From assembly GCF_013009345.1 (NCBI RefSeq), contig NZ_JABELE010000002.1, positions 257,387 to 321,386 on the forward strand: a stretch of 64,000 nt of DNA, in the 5' to 3' direction. Source of the stretch: Acinetobacter geminorum (GTDB taxonomy: Bacteria > Pseudomonadota > Gammaproteobacteria > Pseudomonadales > Moraxellaceae). Of this stretch, positions 40,550-50,051 are shown one piece after another; positions within the stretch are counted from its first letter, which is position 1, and every line of letters begins with the position of its first letter. Position numbers and translations under genes: made by a program. The notes beneath the pieces were generated by a model that was not told the origin of the DNA, made no database searches, and worked only from the letters and a program-made list of their open reading frames with translations.

Positions 40550-41509
40550 TTAAAGATCGATACCATTTGAATCATCTATCGGGTTCTGATCGAGTGTAAA
40601 GACAGTCCGTTGGTAAGGTATCCCTTCTAAGTCATAAACCTGATAAATACAATCAAACAGTGACTGTAAATCTTCACTTCGGTCCATTGCCCGTGCTGTA
40701 ATAAAAATTGGACTGACCGCGCCGTTATCTAAAATCGGAATATAGTTTAAGTGTGGAAATCGAATGGTATCGGCGCTTGCCGGAATAATACAGATACCTT
40801 CTCCCGCTGCCACTAAGCCCAAAGCCAATTGAATCTCTCGTATTTCATGCATATTTTTTGGAACCAAACTATGCTCGGCAAAAATATTTAAAAGCTGGGT
40901 CGAAAAATTGGGTTTCGGCGAAGTGGGATACATAAACATCTTTTCATCAATGAGATCGGCCAGATATACCCCTTCCGTACGCTGCGCAATTGGGTGGCTC
41001 GTATGTGCAGCAACTACCAATCGTTCTTTACGTAAAAGAATTCGTCTCACTGCAGGATCACTAATTCTTAGGCGTCCAAACCCAACATCAATACGTCCTT
41101 CTTTTAATGCCTGTAGTTGTTCAGTGGTACTTAACTCCATCAATTGAATATTCAAATGTGGTTGCTGCTGACGAAATAAATAAATGATTCGCGGCAGTAA
41201 ACCATAGAGTAAAGACCCAACAAAACCAATGGTCATACTTCTTTCGATGAGACCAATCCGCTTGGTCATACTTTTTATTTCTTCAGCATTCGACAAAAGT
41301 TTAAGAGCGTGCTGATAAAAGAAATGTCCGGCTGGGGTTGTCTGTAAAGGACGGCTTCCGCGCTCAAACAGTTGAATTCCAAGCTCACTTTCCAGATTTT
41401 GGATCTGCCGACTCAAAGGTGGTTGAGCAATAAATAGTTTCTCAGCAGCCTTGGTGAAGCTTTGTTCTTCCACCACCGCCACGAAATATCGTAAATGTCT
41501 TAGTTCCAT
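40550..41509 (-). CDS. benM: LysR-type regulator of benzoate genes (BenM-like)
   Basis: A 319-residue LysR protein: N-terminal HTH (ELRHLRYFVAVVEEQSFTKA, PPLSRQIQNLESELG) and effector domain (GFVGSLLYGLLPRIIYLFRQ). It is close in character to BenM/CatM, which respond to benzoate and cis,cis-muconate. Divergent from benA, with BenM-like half-sites (ATACCTT) in the gap. In A. baylyi the same position holds benM. CatM is its close paralogue, so the name rests on location. Confidence 0.88.
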   Translation of the reverse strand: MELRHLRYFVAVVEEQSFTKAAEKLFIAQPPLSRQIQNLESELGIQLFERGSRPLQTTPAGHFFYQHALKLLSNAEEIKSMTKRIGLIERSMTIGFVGSLLYGLLPRIIYLFRQQQPHLNIQLMELSTTEQLQALKEGRIDVGFGRLRISDPAVRRILLRKERLVVAAHTSHPIAQRTEGVYLADLIDEKMFMYPTSPKPNFSTQLLNIFAEHSLVPKNMHEIREIQLALGLVAAGEGICIIPASADTIRFPHLNYIPILDNGAVSPIFITARAMDRSEDLQSLFDCIYQVYDLEGIPYQRTVFTLDQNPIDDSNGIDL

Positions 41510-41518
41510 AAGGCTTCC

Positions 41519-41533
41519 ATACCTTTAAGATAT
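41519..41533. promoter_or_regulatory. Putative BenM site 1
   Basis: ATAC-CTTTAAG-ATAT, one base from the ATAC-N7-GTAT consensus known for BenM/CatM. It lies next to the benM start. Confidence 0.55.
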
Positions 41534-41570
41534 AAAAAAATGCAAATTCAGTCTTAGACACAGTTTAACC

Positions 41571-41585
41571 ATTCTTTTAAGGTAT
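41571..41585. promoter_or_regulatory. Putative BenM site 2
   Basis: ATTC-TTTTAAG-GTAT, one base from ATAC-N7-GTAT. Centre 52 bases from site 1, which would suit a LysR tetramer. Confidence 0.5.
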
Positions 41586-41788
41586 ATACAAGCAACAAAC
41601 CGATGAAGTGATGAATTGCTTTGTGAACAAGCCTTTTGCCAATCTTCCAGTTATTCATCTTCATCAATTCACGGTTAAACACTCAGCGCACTCATGCGCT
41701 TCATTGACAATATTAGGATATCAAGGCCTTTTAGACCGTAGCTAAGGCCTTGGTGACTTCCACACTTTTGGAAAGTCGGAGAACGGAC

Positions 41789-43171
41789 ATGCCACGTATT
41801 CCTGTAATCAATACTAGCCATCTTGACCGTATTGATGAATTACTTGTCGATAACATCGATACAGGTGAATTTAAACTTCATCGCTCAGTGTTTACTGACG
41901 AATCTCTTTTTGACCTCGAAATGAAATATATCTTCGAAGGCAATTGGGTTTACTTAGCACACGAAAGCCAAATTCCAAACAATAATGACTACTACACTAC
42001 TCATATTGGTCGTCAGCCTGTCATTATTGCACGTAACCGTAACGGCGAACTCAATGCCATGATCAATGCGTGTTCACACCGCGGAGCACAACTTTGCCGT
42101 TACAAGCGTGGTAATAAAGCAACGTATACATGCCCTTTCCACGGCTGGACTTTTAACAACTCAGGTAAATTGCTTAAGGTTAAAGATCCAAGTGAAGCAG
42201 GTTATTCTGACTGTTTTAACCAAGATGGTTCACACGACCTTAAAAAAGTAGCACGTTTTGAGAGTTACAAAGGTTTCTTATTTGGTAGCTTAAATCCCGA
42301 TGTTCCTTCACTTGAAGAATTCTTGGGTGAAACCACCAAAATCATCGATATGATTGTTGACCAGTCTGAACATGGTTTAGAAGTTTTACGTGGTTCATCT
42401 ACATATACCTACGAAGGTAACTGGAAACTCACTGCTGAAAATGGTGCCGATGGTTATCACGTTTCTGCTGTTCACTGGAACTATGCAGCAACAACTCAAC
42501 ACCGTAAAGAAACTCAAGCTGCAGATAACATTCGTGCCATGAGTGCAGGTTCTTGGGGTAAACAAGGCGGTGGCTCGTATGGCTTTGAAAATGGCCACAT
42601 GTTGCTTTGGACACAATGGGCAAACCCAGAAGACCGTCCAAACTTCCCGAAAGCAGACGAATACACCGAAAAATACGGCGAAGCCATGTCGAAATGGATG
42701 ATTGAGCGTTCACGTAATCTTTGTCTCTATCCAAATGTTTATTTGATGGATCAGTTTGGTTCGCAAATTCGTGTACTTCGCCCACTTTCGGTTAATAGAA
42801 CCGAGGTCACCATTTATTGTATCGCGCCTAAAGGTGAAGCGCCTGAAGCTCGTGCACGTCGTATACGTCAATATGAAGATTTCTTCAATGCTTCAGGCAT
42901 GGCAACACCAGACGATTTAGAAGAATTCCGTGCTTGTCAGGCAGGCTACGCAGGTATTGCTCTTGAATGGAATGATATGTGTCGTGGTTCAAAACATTGG
43001 ATTTATGGACCAGACGAAGCAGCGAACGAAATCGGTTTAAAACCCATGTTAAGTGGTATCAAAACTGAAGATGAAGGGCTTTATCTTGCCCAACATCAAT
43101 ATTGGTTGCAAACCATGAAACACGCGATTGCATCAGAGAAAGAAATTGCTGATCAGGGAGAAACAGCATGA
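41789..43171 (+). CDS. benA: Benzoate 1,2-dioxygenase large (alpha) subunit
   Basis: 460 residues; with BenB forms the oxygenase that converts benzoate to a cis-diol. Rieske [2Fe-2S] ligands Cys95/His97 (CSHRG) and Cys115/His118 (CPFHGW); mononuclear iron site with His224 and His229 in GADGYHVSAVHW. Starts at MPRIPVINTSH with CGGAG upstream. First gene of the ben operon, 4-base overlap with benB. Confidence 0.96.
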   Translation: MPRIPVINTSHLDRIDELLVDNIDTGEFKLHRSVFTDESLFDLEMKYIFEGNWVYLAHESQIPNNNDYYTTHIGRQPVIIARNRNGELNAMINACSHRGAQLCRYKRGNKATYTCPFHGWTFNNSGKLLKVKDPSEAGYSDCFNQDGSHDLKKVARFESYKGFLFGSLNPDVPSLEEFLGETTKIIDMIVDQSEHGLEVLRGSSTYTYEGNWKLTAENGADGYHVSAVHWNYAATTQHRKETQAADNIRAMSAGSWGKQGGGSYGFENGHMLLWTQWANPEDRPNFPKADEYTEKYGEAMSKWMIERSRNLCLYPNVYLMDQFGSQIRVLRPLSVNRTEVTIYCIAPKGEAPEARARRIRQYEDFFNASGMATPDDLEEFRACQAGYAGIALEWNDMCRGSKHWIYGPDEAANEIGLKPMLSGIKTEDEGLYLAQHQYWLQTMKHAIASEKEIADQGETA

Positions 43172-43668
43172 GTGCTCAAGACAAAGCAACTTTAGAAAAT
43201 ATTGCTCAGTTTCTCTATCGTGAAGCTCGCTTTTTAGATGATGAACAATGGGATGAATGGATTGAATGCTATGCACCAGAAGCTTCATTCTGGATGCCAG
43301 CTTGGGATGATGACGATAGATTAACTGAAGATCCACAATCTGAAATTTCACTTATTTATTATCCAGACCGTCAAGGTTTAGAAGATCGTGTGTTCCGTAT
43401 TAAAACTGAACGCTCATCGGCAACCATGCCAGACACACGCACAAGCCACAATATTGCCAATGTTGAAGTTGTTGAGCGCGATGGCGACAAAGTTACTGTT
43501 CGCTTTAACTGGAATACCTTGAGTTTCCGTTACAAGACAAATTATAGCTATTTCGGTATGTCACGTTATGTGATCGATTTTTCAGGTGATCAACCAAAAA
43601 TCTTGAGCAAGTATGTCGTTTTGAAAAATGACTACATCAATCAAGTGATTGATATTTACCACCTTTAA
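43168..43668 (+). CDS. benB: Benzoate 1,2-dioxygenase small (beta) subunit
   Basis: A 166-residue structural beta subunit of the ring-hydroxylating dioxygenase (FLYREARFLDDEQWDEWIEC, SHNIANVEVVERDGD, KYVVLKNDYINQVIDIYHL). Starts within the benA stop (ATGA), so translation is coupled. Confidence 0.95.
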   Translation: MSAQDKATLENIAQFLYREARFLDDEQWDEWIECYAPEASFWMPAWDDDDRLTEDPQSEISLIYYPDRQGLEDRVFRIKTERSSATMPDTRTSHNIANVEVVERDGDKVTVRFNWNTLSFRYKTNYSYFGMSRYVIDFSGDQPKILSKYVVLKNDYINQVIDIYHL

Positions 43669-43739
43669 GACATACCCCCTCAGCTAAGCGGACTGTTGGC
43701 TGAGGGTAAAAGTTTCAAATCTTTTGTAGGATACATGCC

Positions 43740-44756
43740 ATGTCAAACCACAATATCGCACTTCAATTTGAAGATGGTGTTACACGTTTCATTAGCGTAG
43801 CTCAAGGCGAAACCCTATCTGACGCAGCCTATCGCCAAAAAATTAATATTCCTTTGGATTGCCGTGATGGTGCATGTGGAACTTGCCGCGCATTTTGCGA
43901 GTCCGGTAGTTATGACATGCCAGAAGAAACCTATATTGAAGACGCATTACCCCCTGAAGAAGCTGAGCAAGGCTATATTCTTGCTTGCCAATGTCGACCA
44001 ACTTCAGACGCCGTATTTCAGATTCAAGCATCTTCAGATGTTTGCAAAACAGAAATTCATAGCTTCCAAGGTACTTTAGCCCGCGTTGAAAACTTATCAG
44101 ACTCAACCATCACATTTGATATTCAACTTGATGATGGCCAACCGGATATTCATTTCCTTGCAGGCCAATACGTTAACGTTGCAATTCCAGAAACTGGCGA
44201 AACCCGTTCATATTCATTTAGCTCAAAACCGGGCAACCGCTTAACGGGATTTGTGGTCCGTAATGTACCAAATGGCAAGATGAGTGAATTCTTAAGCAAA
44301 AATGCTAAAGCTGGCGACAAAATGACATTTACCGGACCATTCGGTAGCTTCTATTTACGTAATGTAGCGCGTCCTGTACTGATGTTGGCAGGCGGTACTG
44401 GCATTGCCCCATTTATGTCGATGTTACAAGTGCTTGAAGAAAAAGGTTCAGAACAGCCTGTTCGTTTAGTCTTTGGTGTAACCAATGACTTTGATTTGGT
44501 TGCTCTAGAAAAACTCAATGAGTTGCAGGCAAAATTTCCATGGTTCGAATACCGCACTGTGGTCGCAAGCCCTGAGAGTAACCATGAACGCAAAGGCTAT
44601 GTCACTGGTCATATTGAAAGTGAATGGTTAAACGGTGGCGACGTCGATGTTTATCTATGTGGCCCAGTACCAATGGTAGAAGCTGTACGCGACTGGTTAG
44701 AAACTGAAAATATCAAACCTGCTAATTTCTTGTTTGAAAAATTCTCTGCGAATTAA
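43740..44756 (+). CDS. benC: Benzoate 1,2-dioxygenase electron-transfer component
   Basis: A 338-residue NADH reductase. N-terminal plant-type [2Fe-2S] ferredoxin domain (CRDGACGTCRAFC ... CQC), then FAD domain (RSYSFSS) and NAD domain (LAGGTGIAPFMSMLQ; CGPVPMVEAV). Supplies electrons from NADH to the BenAB Rieske centre. AGGATACATGCC precedes the ATG. Confidence 0.96.
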   Translation: MSNHNIALQFEDGVTRFISVAQGETLSDAAYRQKINIPLDCRDGACGTCRAFCESGSYDMPEETYIEDALPPEEAEQGYILACQCRPTSDAVFQIQASSDVCKTEIHSFQGTLARVENLSDSTITFDIQLDDGQPDIHFLAGQYVNVAIPETGETRSYSFSSKPGNRLTGFVVRNVPNGKMSEFLSKNAKAGDKMTFTGPFGSFYLRNVARPVLMLAGGTGIAPFMSMLQVLEEKGSEQPVRLVFGVTNDFDLVALEKLNELQAKFPWFEYRTVVASPESNHERKGYVTGHIESEWLNGGDVDVYLCGPVPMVEAVRDWLETENIKPANFLFEKFSAN

Positions 44757-44774
44757 CAGGTGGAGAAATTATCT

Positions 44775-45560
44775 ATGTCAAACCGTCAAAGATTTACCGA
44801 TAAGGTTGTGATTGTTACGGGTAGTGCCCAAGGTATTGGCCGTGGCGTGGCACTGCAAGTTGCAGCTGAAGGCGGCCAAGTCATCATGGCTGATCGCTCT
44901 GAATACGTTGAAGACGTTCTCAAAGAAATTCAGAGTACAGGTGGTGATGCTGTTACGATTAATGCTGATCTTGAAACCTATGCAGGCGCGCAAGCGATAG
45001 TTGCAAAAGCCATTGAACACTATGGTCGGGTAGATATCCTGATTAATAATGTGGGTGGCGCGATCTGGATGAAACCTTTTGAAGAGTTTTCCGAAGAAGA
45101 GATCATTAAGGAAGTGAATCGCTCATTGTTTCCAACTTTATGGTGCTGCCGCGCTGTCTTGCCCGCCATGATTAAGCAACAATCGGGTGTTATTGTAAAT
45201 GTATCTTCAATTGCAACCCGTGGTATTAACCGTATTCCCTACTCGGCATCTAAAGGTGGTGTAAATGCTTTAACAGCATCTCTTGCTTTTGAACATGCTA
45301 AAGATGGGATCCGAGTCAATGCCGTTGCGACGGGTGGAACCGAAGCACCGCCTCGCAAAGTACCGCGTAACGCCAACCCGTTAAGTCAAAATGAAAAAGA
45401 CTGGATGCAGCAAGTGGTTGATCAAACAATAGATCGAACATTTATAGGCCGTTATGGCACAATTCAAGAACAAGTCAATGCAATTTTATTTCTTGCATCA
45501 GACGAAGCATCATATATGACTGGCTCGGTTATTTCAGTCGGAGGTGGAGATCAGGGTTAA
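44775..45560 (+). CDS. benD: Benzoate diol dehydrogenase
   Basis: A 261-residue short-chain dehydrogenase that oxidises the benzoate cis-diol to catechol with release of CO2. NAD motif VTGSAQGIGRG, NNVGG, and catalytic YSASKGG. GTGGAG precedes the ATG at 44775; a GTG five codons upstream is part of that ribosome site. It follows benC by 18 bases. Confidence 0.95.
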   Translation: MSNRQRFTDKVVIVTGSAQGIGRGVALQVAAEGGQVIMADRSEYVEDVLKEIQSTGGDAVTINADLETYAGAQAIVAKAIEHYGRVDILINNVGGAIWMKPFEEFSEEEIIKEVNRSLFPTLWCCRAVLPAMIKQQSGVIVNVSSIATRGINRIPYSASKGGVNALTASLAFEHAKDGIRVNAVATGGTEAPPRKVPRNANPLSQNEKDWMQQVVDQTIDRTFIGRYGTIQEQVNAILFLASDEASYMTGSVISVGGGDQG

Positions 45561-45617
45561 CCCTGATCTTTTTGCATGATTGAGTAAATAACATGATTTG
45601 CATGGAGGCAATCACAC

Positions 45618-46811
45618 ATGGCAACCCTGTTAAAGACATTAAAAAATGACTGGTCCATATCAGCAACAGTTGCTGGCTTTCTTGCGGTTTTAATTTCTTA
45701 CTCAGGCCCACTGATTATTTTTTTCCAAGCTGCTCAGCGTGCCCATGTATCCACCGACATGATGGTGTCATGGATTTGGGGAATCTCAATTGGTGCCGCC
45801 GTTTCAGGTATTTATCTTTCGATTAAATTTAAAACGCCTGTTATAACCGCATGGTCAGCACCGGGTACAGCCCTGTTAGTTACTCTATTTCCAAACGTTT
45901 CGTTGAATGAAGCGGTAGCCGCCTATATTACTTCTGCCATCGTTATTTTTTTAATTGGCGTTACAGGTTACTTCGACAAATTACTAAAATGGATTCCGCA
46001 AGACGTCGCTGCGGGCATGATGGCTGGTATTCTTTTTCAATTTGGTATTGGTCTATTTACCTCGTCCGACAGCATGCCTTTTATTGTCTTTAGCATGCTC
46101 ATTGTCTTTTTAATTGCCAAACGATTAATGCCACGCTATACCATGATTTGGGTATTAGCTGCCGGAGTTTTATTAAGCCTCATTTTAGGAAAAATGAACC
46201 CTGTTGATGTGAGTTTTAGTTTAGCGATTCCGCAGTGGATTAGCCCAGAGTGGACATGGAACTCAACACTGAACCTCGCTGTTCCTCTCATTTTAGTCAG
46301 CTTAACTGGTCAATTTTTACCAGGTATGGCAATTATGAAACTCAGCGGTTACGACACCCCAGCCAAACCCATTATTACTGTCACCAGTATTGCTTCTTTA
46401 GCTGTTGCTTGCGTAGGTGGTATTACCATTGTGCTTGCCTCAATTACCGCGGCTTTATGTATGGGTAAAGACGCTCATGAACTTAAAGAAAAACGATATA
46501 TTGCGGGTATCGCTAATGGAATTTTTTATATTTTAGGAGGCTTATTTGCTGGCAGTATTGTCATGCTATTTAGCTTACTTCCTAAAGAGTTGGTTGCAGC
46601 ACTGGCAGGTTTAGCCTTGCTTGGAGCGATTGCCACCAATATTTCTGTTGCTATGAGAAATGATAGTCAACGCGATGCTGCACTTATTACCTTTTTAGCT
46701 ACTGCATCAGGCATGCATTTCCTTAGATTAAGCTCAGTCTTTTGGGGTATTTGTATTGGTGTAATCGCCCATTTCATTCTCACACCACGCTCAACTCCAG
46801 CCACAAATTAA
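45618..46811 (+). CDS. benE: Benzoate/H+ symporter BenE
   Basis: A 397-residue inner-membrane protein with about 12 helices and the BenE-family pattern (ITAWSAPGTALLVTLFPNVS, DVAAGMMAGILFQFGIGLF, GGLFAGSIVMLFSLLP). GGAGG is 9 bases before the ATG. It takes up benzoate alongside BenK. Terminated at 46849. Confidence 0.93.
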   Translation: MATLLKTLKNDWSISATVAGFLAVLISYSGPLIIFFQAAQRAHVSTDMMVSWIWGISIGAAVSGIYLSIKFKTPVITAWSAPGTALLVTLFPNVSLNEAVAAYITSAIVIFLIGVTGYFDKLLKWIPQDVAAGMMAGILFQFGIGLFTSSDSMPFIVFSMLIVFLIAKRLMPRYTMIWVLAAGVLLSLILGKMNPVDVSFSLAIPQWISPEWTWNSTLNLAVPLILVSLTGQFLPGMAIMKLSGYDTPAKPIITVTSIASLAVACVGGITIVLASITAALCMGKDAHELKEKRYIAGIANGIFYILGGLFAGSIVMLFSLLPKELVAALAGLALLGAIATNISVAMRNDSQRDAALITFLATASGMHFLRLSSVFWGICIGVIAHFILTPRSTPATN

Positions 46812-46848
46812 ATTTTTTATCTAAGCACCCACCACTAAAATAAAGCCT

Positions 46849-46905
46849 CAATCGCCACATCAGGATGCAAATAATTTGCTAATTCTGATTTGGCGATTTT
46901 TTATT
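46849..46905 (+). terminator. Terminator of the benABCDE transcript
   Basis: A long stem (AATCGCCACATCAG / CTGATTTGGCGATT) with an inner GCAAAT/ATTTGC stem, followed by TTTTTTATTT. Therefore benK has its own promoter. Confidence 0.8.
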
Positions 46906-47290
46906 TAATATAAATTAAATTTCATTTTTAAGATCAATTTCTACAATAATTAAATAATAGACTTTAGTATTTTATTTTTATATTTTTGCTTCAACTCATA
47001 ATATAAATTTAAAGATACTTTTAAGCGTGATTCTCCTCAATGAAATCTATAAAAAAGCACCTATAAAATCCTTAAAATTCTCACTATACAATATTTAACT
47101 CTATTTTAAACGCAATAAAAAACACCCACAAAGAAAATAAAATAAATTATATTTTTCAAATACCTATATTAATTTAAGCACAATACCTTAAAGACATAAA
47201 GATATATCAATTAGGTTTTTGACTCTAATCCAATAACAAAATAGTTTATTTAAAAATAACGCGATGCTTCACAAATTGGAGGTGAAGAAA
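46906..47290 (+). promoter_or_regulatory. benK promoter region with a BenM-like site
   Basis: An AT-rich 385-base gap. ATAC-CTTAAAG-ACAT at 47183-47197 shares the ATACCTT half-site with the two sites before benA. No clear -35/-10 pair could be fixed. This supports separate but BenM/CatM-linked control of benK-benP. Confidence 0.5.
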
Positions 47291-48649
47291 ATGGATACGA
47301 GCAAGGTTAATATTAATGAGTTAATTGATAAAGCCAGTTTTACATCTTTTCATTGGAAAGTTTTAATCTGGTGCTTACTTATTATTATTTTTGATGGATA
47401 TGATTTAGTTATTTATGGAGTTGCTCTTCCGCTGTTAATGCAGCAATGGTCTTTAACTGCTGTTGAAGCTGGTTTACTCGCCAGTGCAGCGCTATTTGGG
47501 ATGATGTTCGGTGCCATGATTTTCGGCACACTTTCAGACAAACTGGGACGTAAAAAGACCATCCTGATTTGTGTCACCTTATTTAGCGGATTTACCTTTA
47601 TAGGTGCTTTTGCCAAAGGACCAACTGAGTTTGCTATTTTACGCTTTATTGCAGGTCTTGGGATTGGTGGCGTTATGCCAAACGTCGTCGCGCTTATGAC
47701 TGAATACGCACCAAAAAAAATCCGCAGTACATTAGTCGCAATCATGTTTAGTGGTTACGCAATTGGCGGCATGACATCTGCTCTACTCGGTGCATGGCTC
47801 GTTAAGGATATGGGCTGGCAAATCATGTTTTTACTTGCAGGTATTCCACTGCTATTACTCCCGCTGATCTGGAAATTTCTGCCTGAGTCTCTCGCCTTTT
47901 TAGTGAAATCTAATCAGAGTGAACAGGCTAAAAGTATTGTCAGCAAAATTGCACCTCAAACTCAGGTAAACTCCAATACTCAATTGGTATTAAATGAGAG
48001 CACCACAACAGATGCACCTGTCCGTGCGCTTTTCCAACAGGGTCGTACCTTCAGCACATTTATGTTCTGGATTGCTTTCTTTATGTGCTTACTCATGGTG
48101 TATGCCTTAGGAAGCTGGTTACCTAAACTCATGCTGCAAGCGGGCTACTCATTAGGTGCGAGCATGTTATTCCTGTTTGCACTCAATATTGGCGGTATGG
48201 TCGGTGCAATTGGTGGTGGTGCTTTAGCAGATAGATTCCATTTAAAACCTGTTATTACCATTATGTTTATTGTGGGATCAGCAGCTTTAATTCTGCTTGG
48301 CATTAATAGTCCACAATTTATTTTATATAGCCTGATTGCGATTGCTGGCGCTGCCACCATTGGTTCACAAATCTTACTCTACACGTTTGTTGCACAGTTC
48401 TACCCGACAGCACTTCGTTCAACTGGCATGGGCTGGGCATCTGGAATTGGTCGTATCGGCGCGATTATTGGACCAGTTTTAACTGGAGCTCTGCTCACAT
48501 TTGAGCTTCCTCACCAAATGAATTTCTTAGCAATTGCGATTCCGGGTGTGATTGCTGCACTTGCAATATTTATGGTCAATCTTAAAGCCTCTGTTGCCGC
48601 ACAAACGCCATCAACTTTTAACCCTCAAAACACGCTTACCCAGCAGTAA
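47291..48649 (+). CDS. benK: Benzoate MFS transporter BenK
   Basis: About 452 residues, 12 membrane helices, aromatic acid:H+ symporter family. Signature DGYDLVIYGVALPLL in helix 1 and MTF motif GTLSDKLGRKKTIL after helix 2. ATG at 47291 has GGAGGTG upstream; an earlier in-frame ATG is not used. Takes up benzoate, with the porin gene benP just downstream. Confidence 0.94.
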   Translation: MDTSKVNINELIDKASFTSFHWKVLIWCLLIIIFDGYDLVIYGVALPLLMQQWSLTAVEAGLLASAALFGMMFGAMIFGTLSDKLGRKKTILICVTLFSGFTFIGAFAKGPTEFAILRFIAGLGIGGVMPNVVALMTEYAPKKIRSTLVAIMFSGYAIGGMTSALLGAWLVKDMGWQIMFLLAGIPLLLLPLIWKFLPESLAFLVKSNQSEQAKSIVSKIAPQTQVNSNTQLVLNESTTTDAPVRALFQQGRTFSTFMFWIAFFMCLLMVYALGSWLPKLMLQAGYSLGASMLFLFALNIGGMVGAIGGGALADRFHLKPVITIMFIVGSAALILLGINSPQFILYSLIAIAGAATIGSQILLYTFVAQFYPTALRSTGMGWASGIGRIGAIIGPVLTGALLTFELPHQMNFLAIAIPGVIAALAIFMVNLKASVAAQTPSTFNPQNTLTQQ

Positions 48650-48694
48650 ACATACATGCGCCTAGGACTGGCGCATAGATTTTGGAAATGGATT

Positions 48695-49951
48695 ATGGAA
48701 TTATTACATCGCTTTAAGCCACATGCTTTAACCTTTGCAACCTTAGTATTGATGTGTGGCAATTCATTCGCTGCAAATCCAAATCAGCAGGCTGAAGATG
48801 AATGGAAATTCACGCTAAAGAATGCCTATATCAATCGTAATTTTGATAATGATGCACTCAAAGACACTGGTAGTTGGTCTCAGGCAGCATCGCTATTTTA
48901 TAAATCGAAAATGCATGACACTCCGCTGCAAATTGCAGACAAGCCCATTACGATTGGAGCTGATGCTTCTGTTCAATACGCCGTGCGCTTAAGTTCAGAT
49001 AAACATGTTACGGACACAGTTTTGCCTTTTAATAAAGAGACACAATCACAAGCATCCGACTTTTTAAAATACGGCGCCACTTTAAAACTGGGTTATGACA
49101 AAACTCTTTTAAGTGTCGGTGAGCTTTGGTTAGACTTGCCTGTAACCGCTGTGGATGCCAGTCGTCAGTTGCTTGCTTCATATTGGGGAACCAATCTTAA
49201 GTCGCAACTTTCAGATCAGCTTTATGCAGAAATTGGCCGAGTGGAAAAAGTCTCTCCACGAAATGAAGAAGACTTTAAAAAGTTTTCTTTCACGGCAAAT
49301 GGAATGACTAAAGAATCTGATGGCTTAAATTACATAGATCTGCGCTATCAATTTACGCCGTCACTCAAGGGTGAATATTACTTCGGTAATTTAGAAGACC
49401 TCTACAACAAACACTATGTAGGGTTTGAGCATAATTGGAAACAACCTAATTTCGCTCTTACGTCTAAGTTTAAGTACTTTAATGCAAAAGATGATGGCAA
49501 CACTTTTGATATTGATGCGCAAAACATCGGGGTGCTAGAAACGCTCAAAGTAAAAAACCATACCTTTGGCTTGGGGTACCAGCAGATTATCGGTGAGTCG
49601 GCTTATCCATTACCGGATGGGTTCATACCGGAAACCTATTTCATTAACTGGAACGCTACTGGTTTCTTTAAAGAAGACGAAAAGTCTTATCATGTAATGT
49701 ATGGCTACGACTTTAAAGATTATGTTCCGGGCTTAAACGCAATGGTGAAATATGTCTATGGCCATGATTTTAAAGCAGCCAATGGTGAGAAAAACCACGA
49801 AACCGAGTCAAATGTGATTTTAAATTATGCGTTTCAGCAGTCATTCTTAAAAGGCGTCGCCCTGCAATACATTCGCATTGATTACAATGTAAAACATGGC
49901 AATGACTTTGGTGAAGACCGCTTGTTTGTAAACTACACCAAAAAGTTTTAA
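48695..49951 (+). CDS. benP: Outer-membrane porin BenP (OprD family)
   Basis: About 418 residues. Signal peptide ending NSFAANP, then an OprD-type beta-barrel: FTLKNAYINRNF near the start, alternating aromatic strands throughout and a C-terminal F (VNYTKKF). Likely passes benzoate across the outer membrane. The exact start is uncertain (48656 is also open). Distance to benK 45 bases, so probably one transcript. Confidence 0.88.
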   Translation: MELLHRFKPHALTFATLVLMCGNSFAANPNQQAEDEWKFTLKNAYINRNFDNDALKDTGSWSQAASLFYKSKMHDTPLQIADKPITIGADASVQYAVRLSSDKHVTDTVLPFNKETQSQASDFLKYGATLKLGYDKTLLSVGELWLDLPVTAVDASRQLLASYWGTNLKSQLSDQLYAEIGRVEKVSPRNEEDFKKFSFTANGMTKESDGLNYIDLRYQFTPSLKGEYYFGNLEDLYNKHYVGFEHNWKQPNFALTSKFKYFNAKDDGNTFDIDAQNIGVLETLKVKNHTFGLGYQQIIGESAYPLPDGFIPETYFINWNATGFFKEDEKSYHVMYGYDFKDYVPGLNAMVKYVYGHDFKAANGEKNHETESNVILNYAFQQSFLKGVALQYIRIDYNVKHGNDFGEDRLFVNYTKKF

Positions 49952-49966
49952 TCATTTTTGATTCAA

Positions 49967-50038
49967 TCTAAGCGGGCTAATTTTAGTCCGCTTTATTATT
50001 TTCGACCCATAAAAAAACGCTCTTACGAGCGTTTTTAA
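49967..50038. terminator. Two terminators between benP and the FabH-like gene
   Basis: AAGCGGGCTAATTTTAGTCC followed by GCTTT (49969-49993) ends benP on the plus strand. AAAAACGCTC-TTAC-GAGCGTTTTT (50013-50036) is bidirectional and probably ends the minus-strand FabH-like gene. Confidence 0.82.
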
Positions 50039-50051
50039 TTAATCTAGTAAC

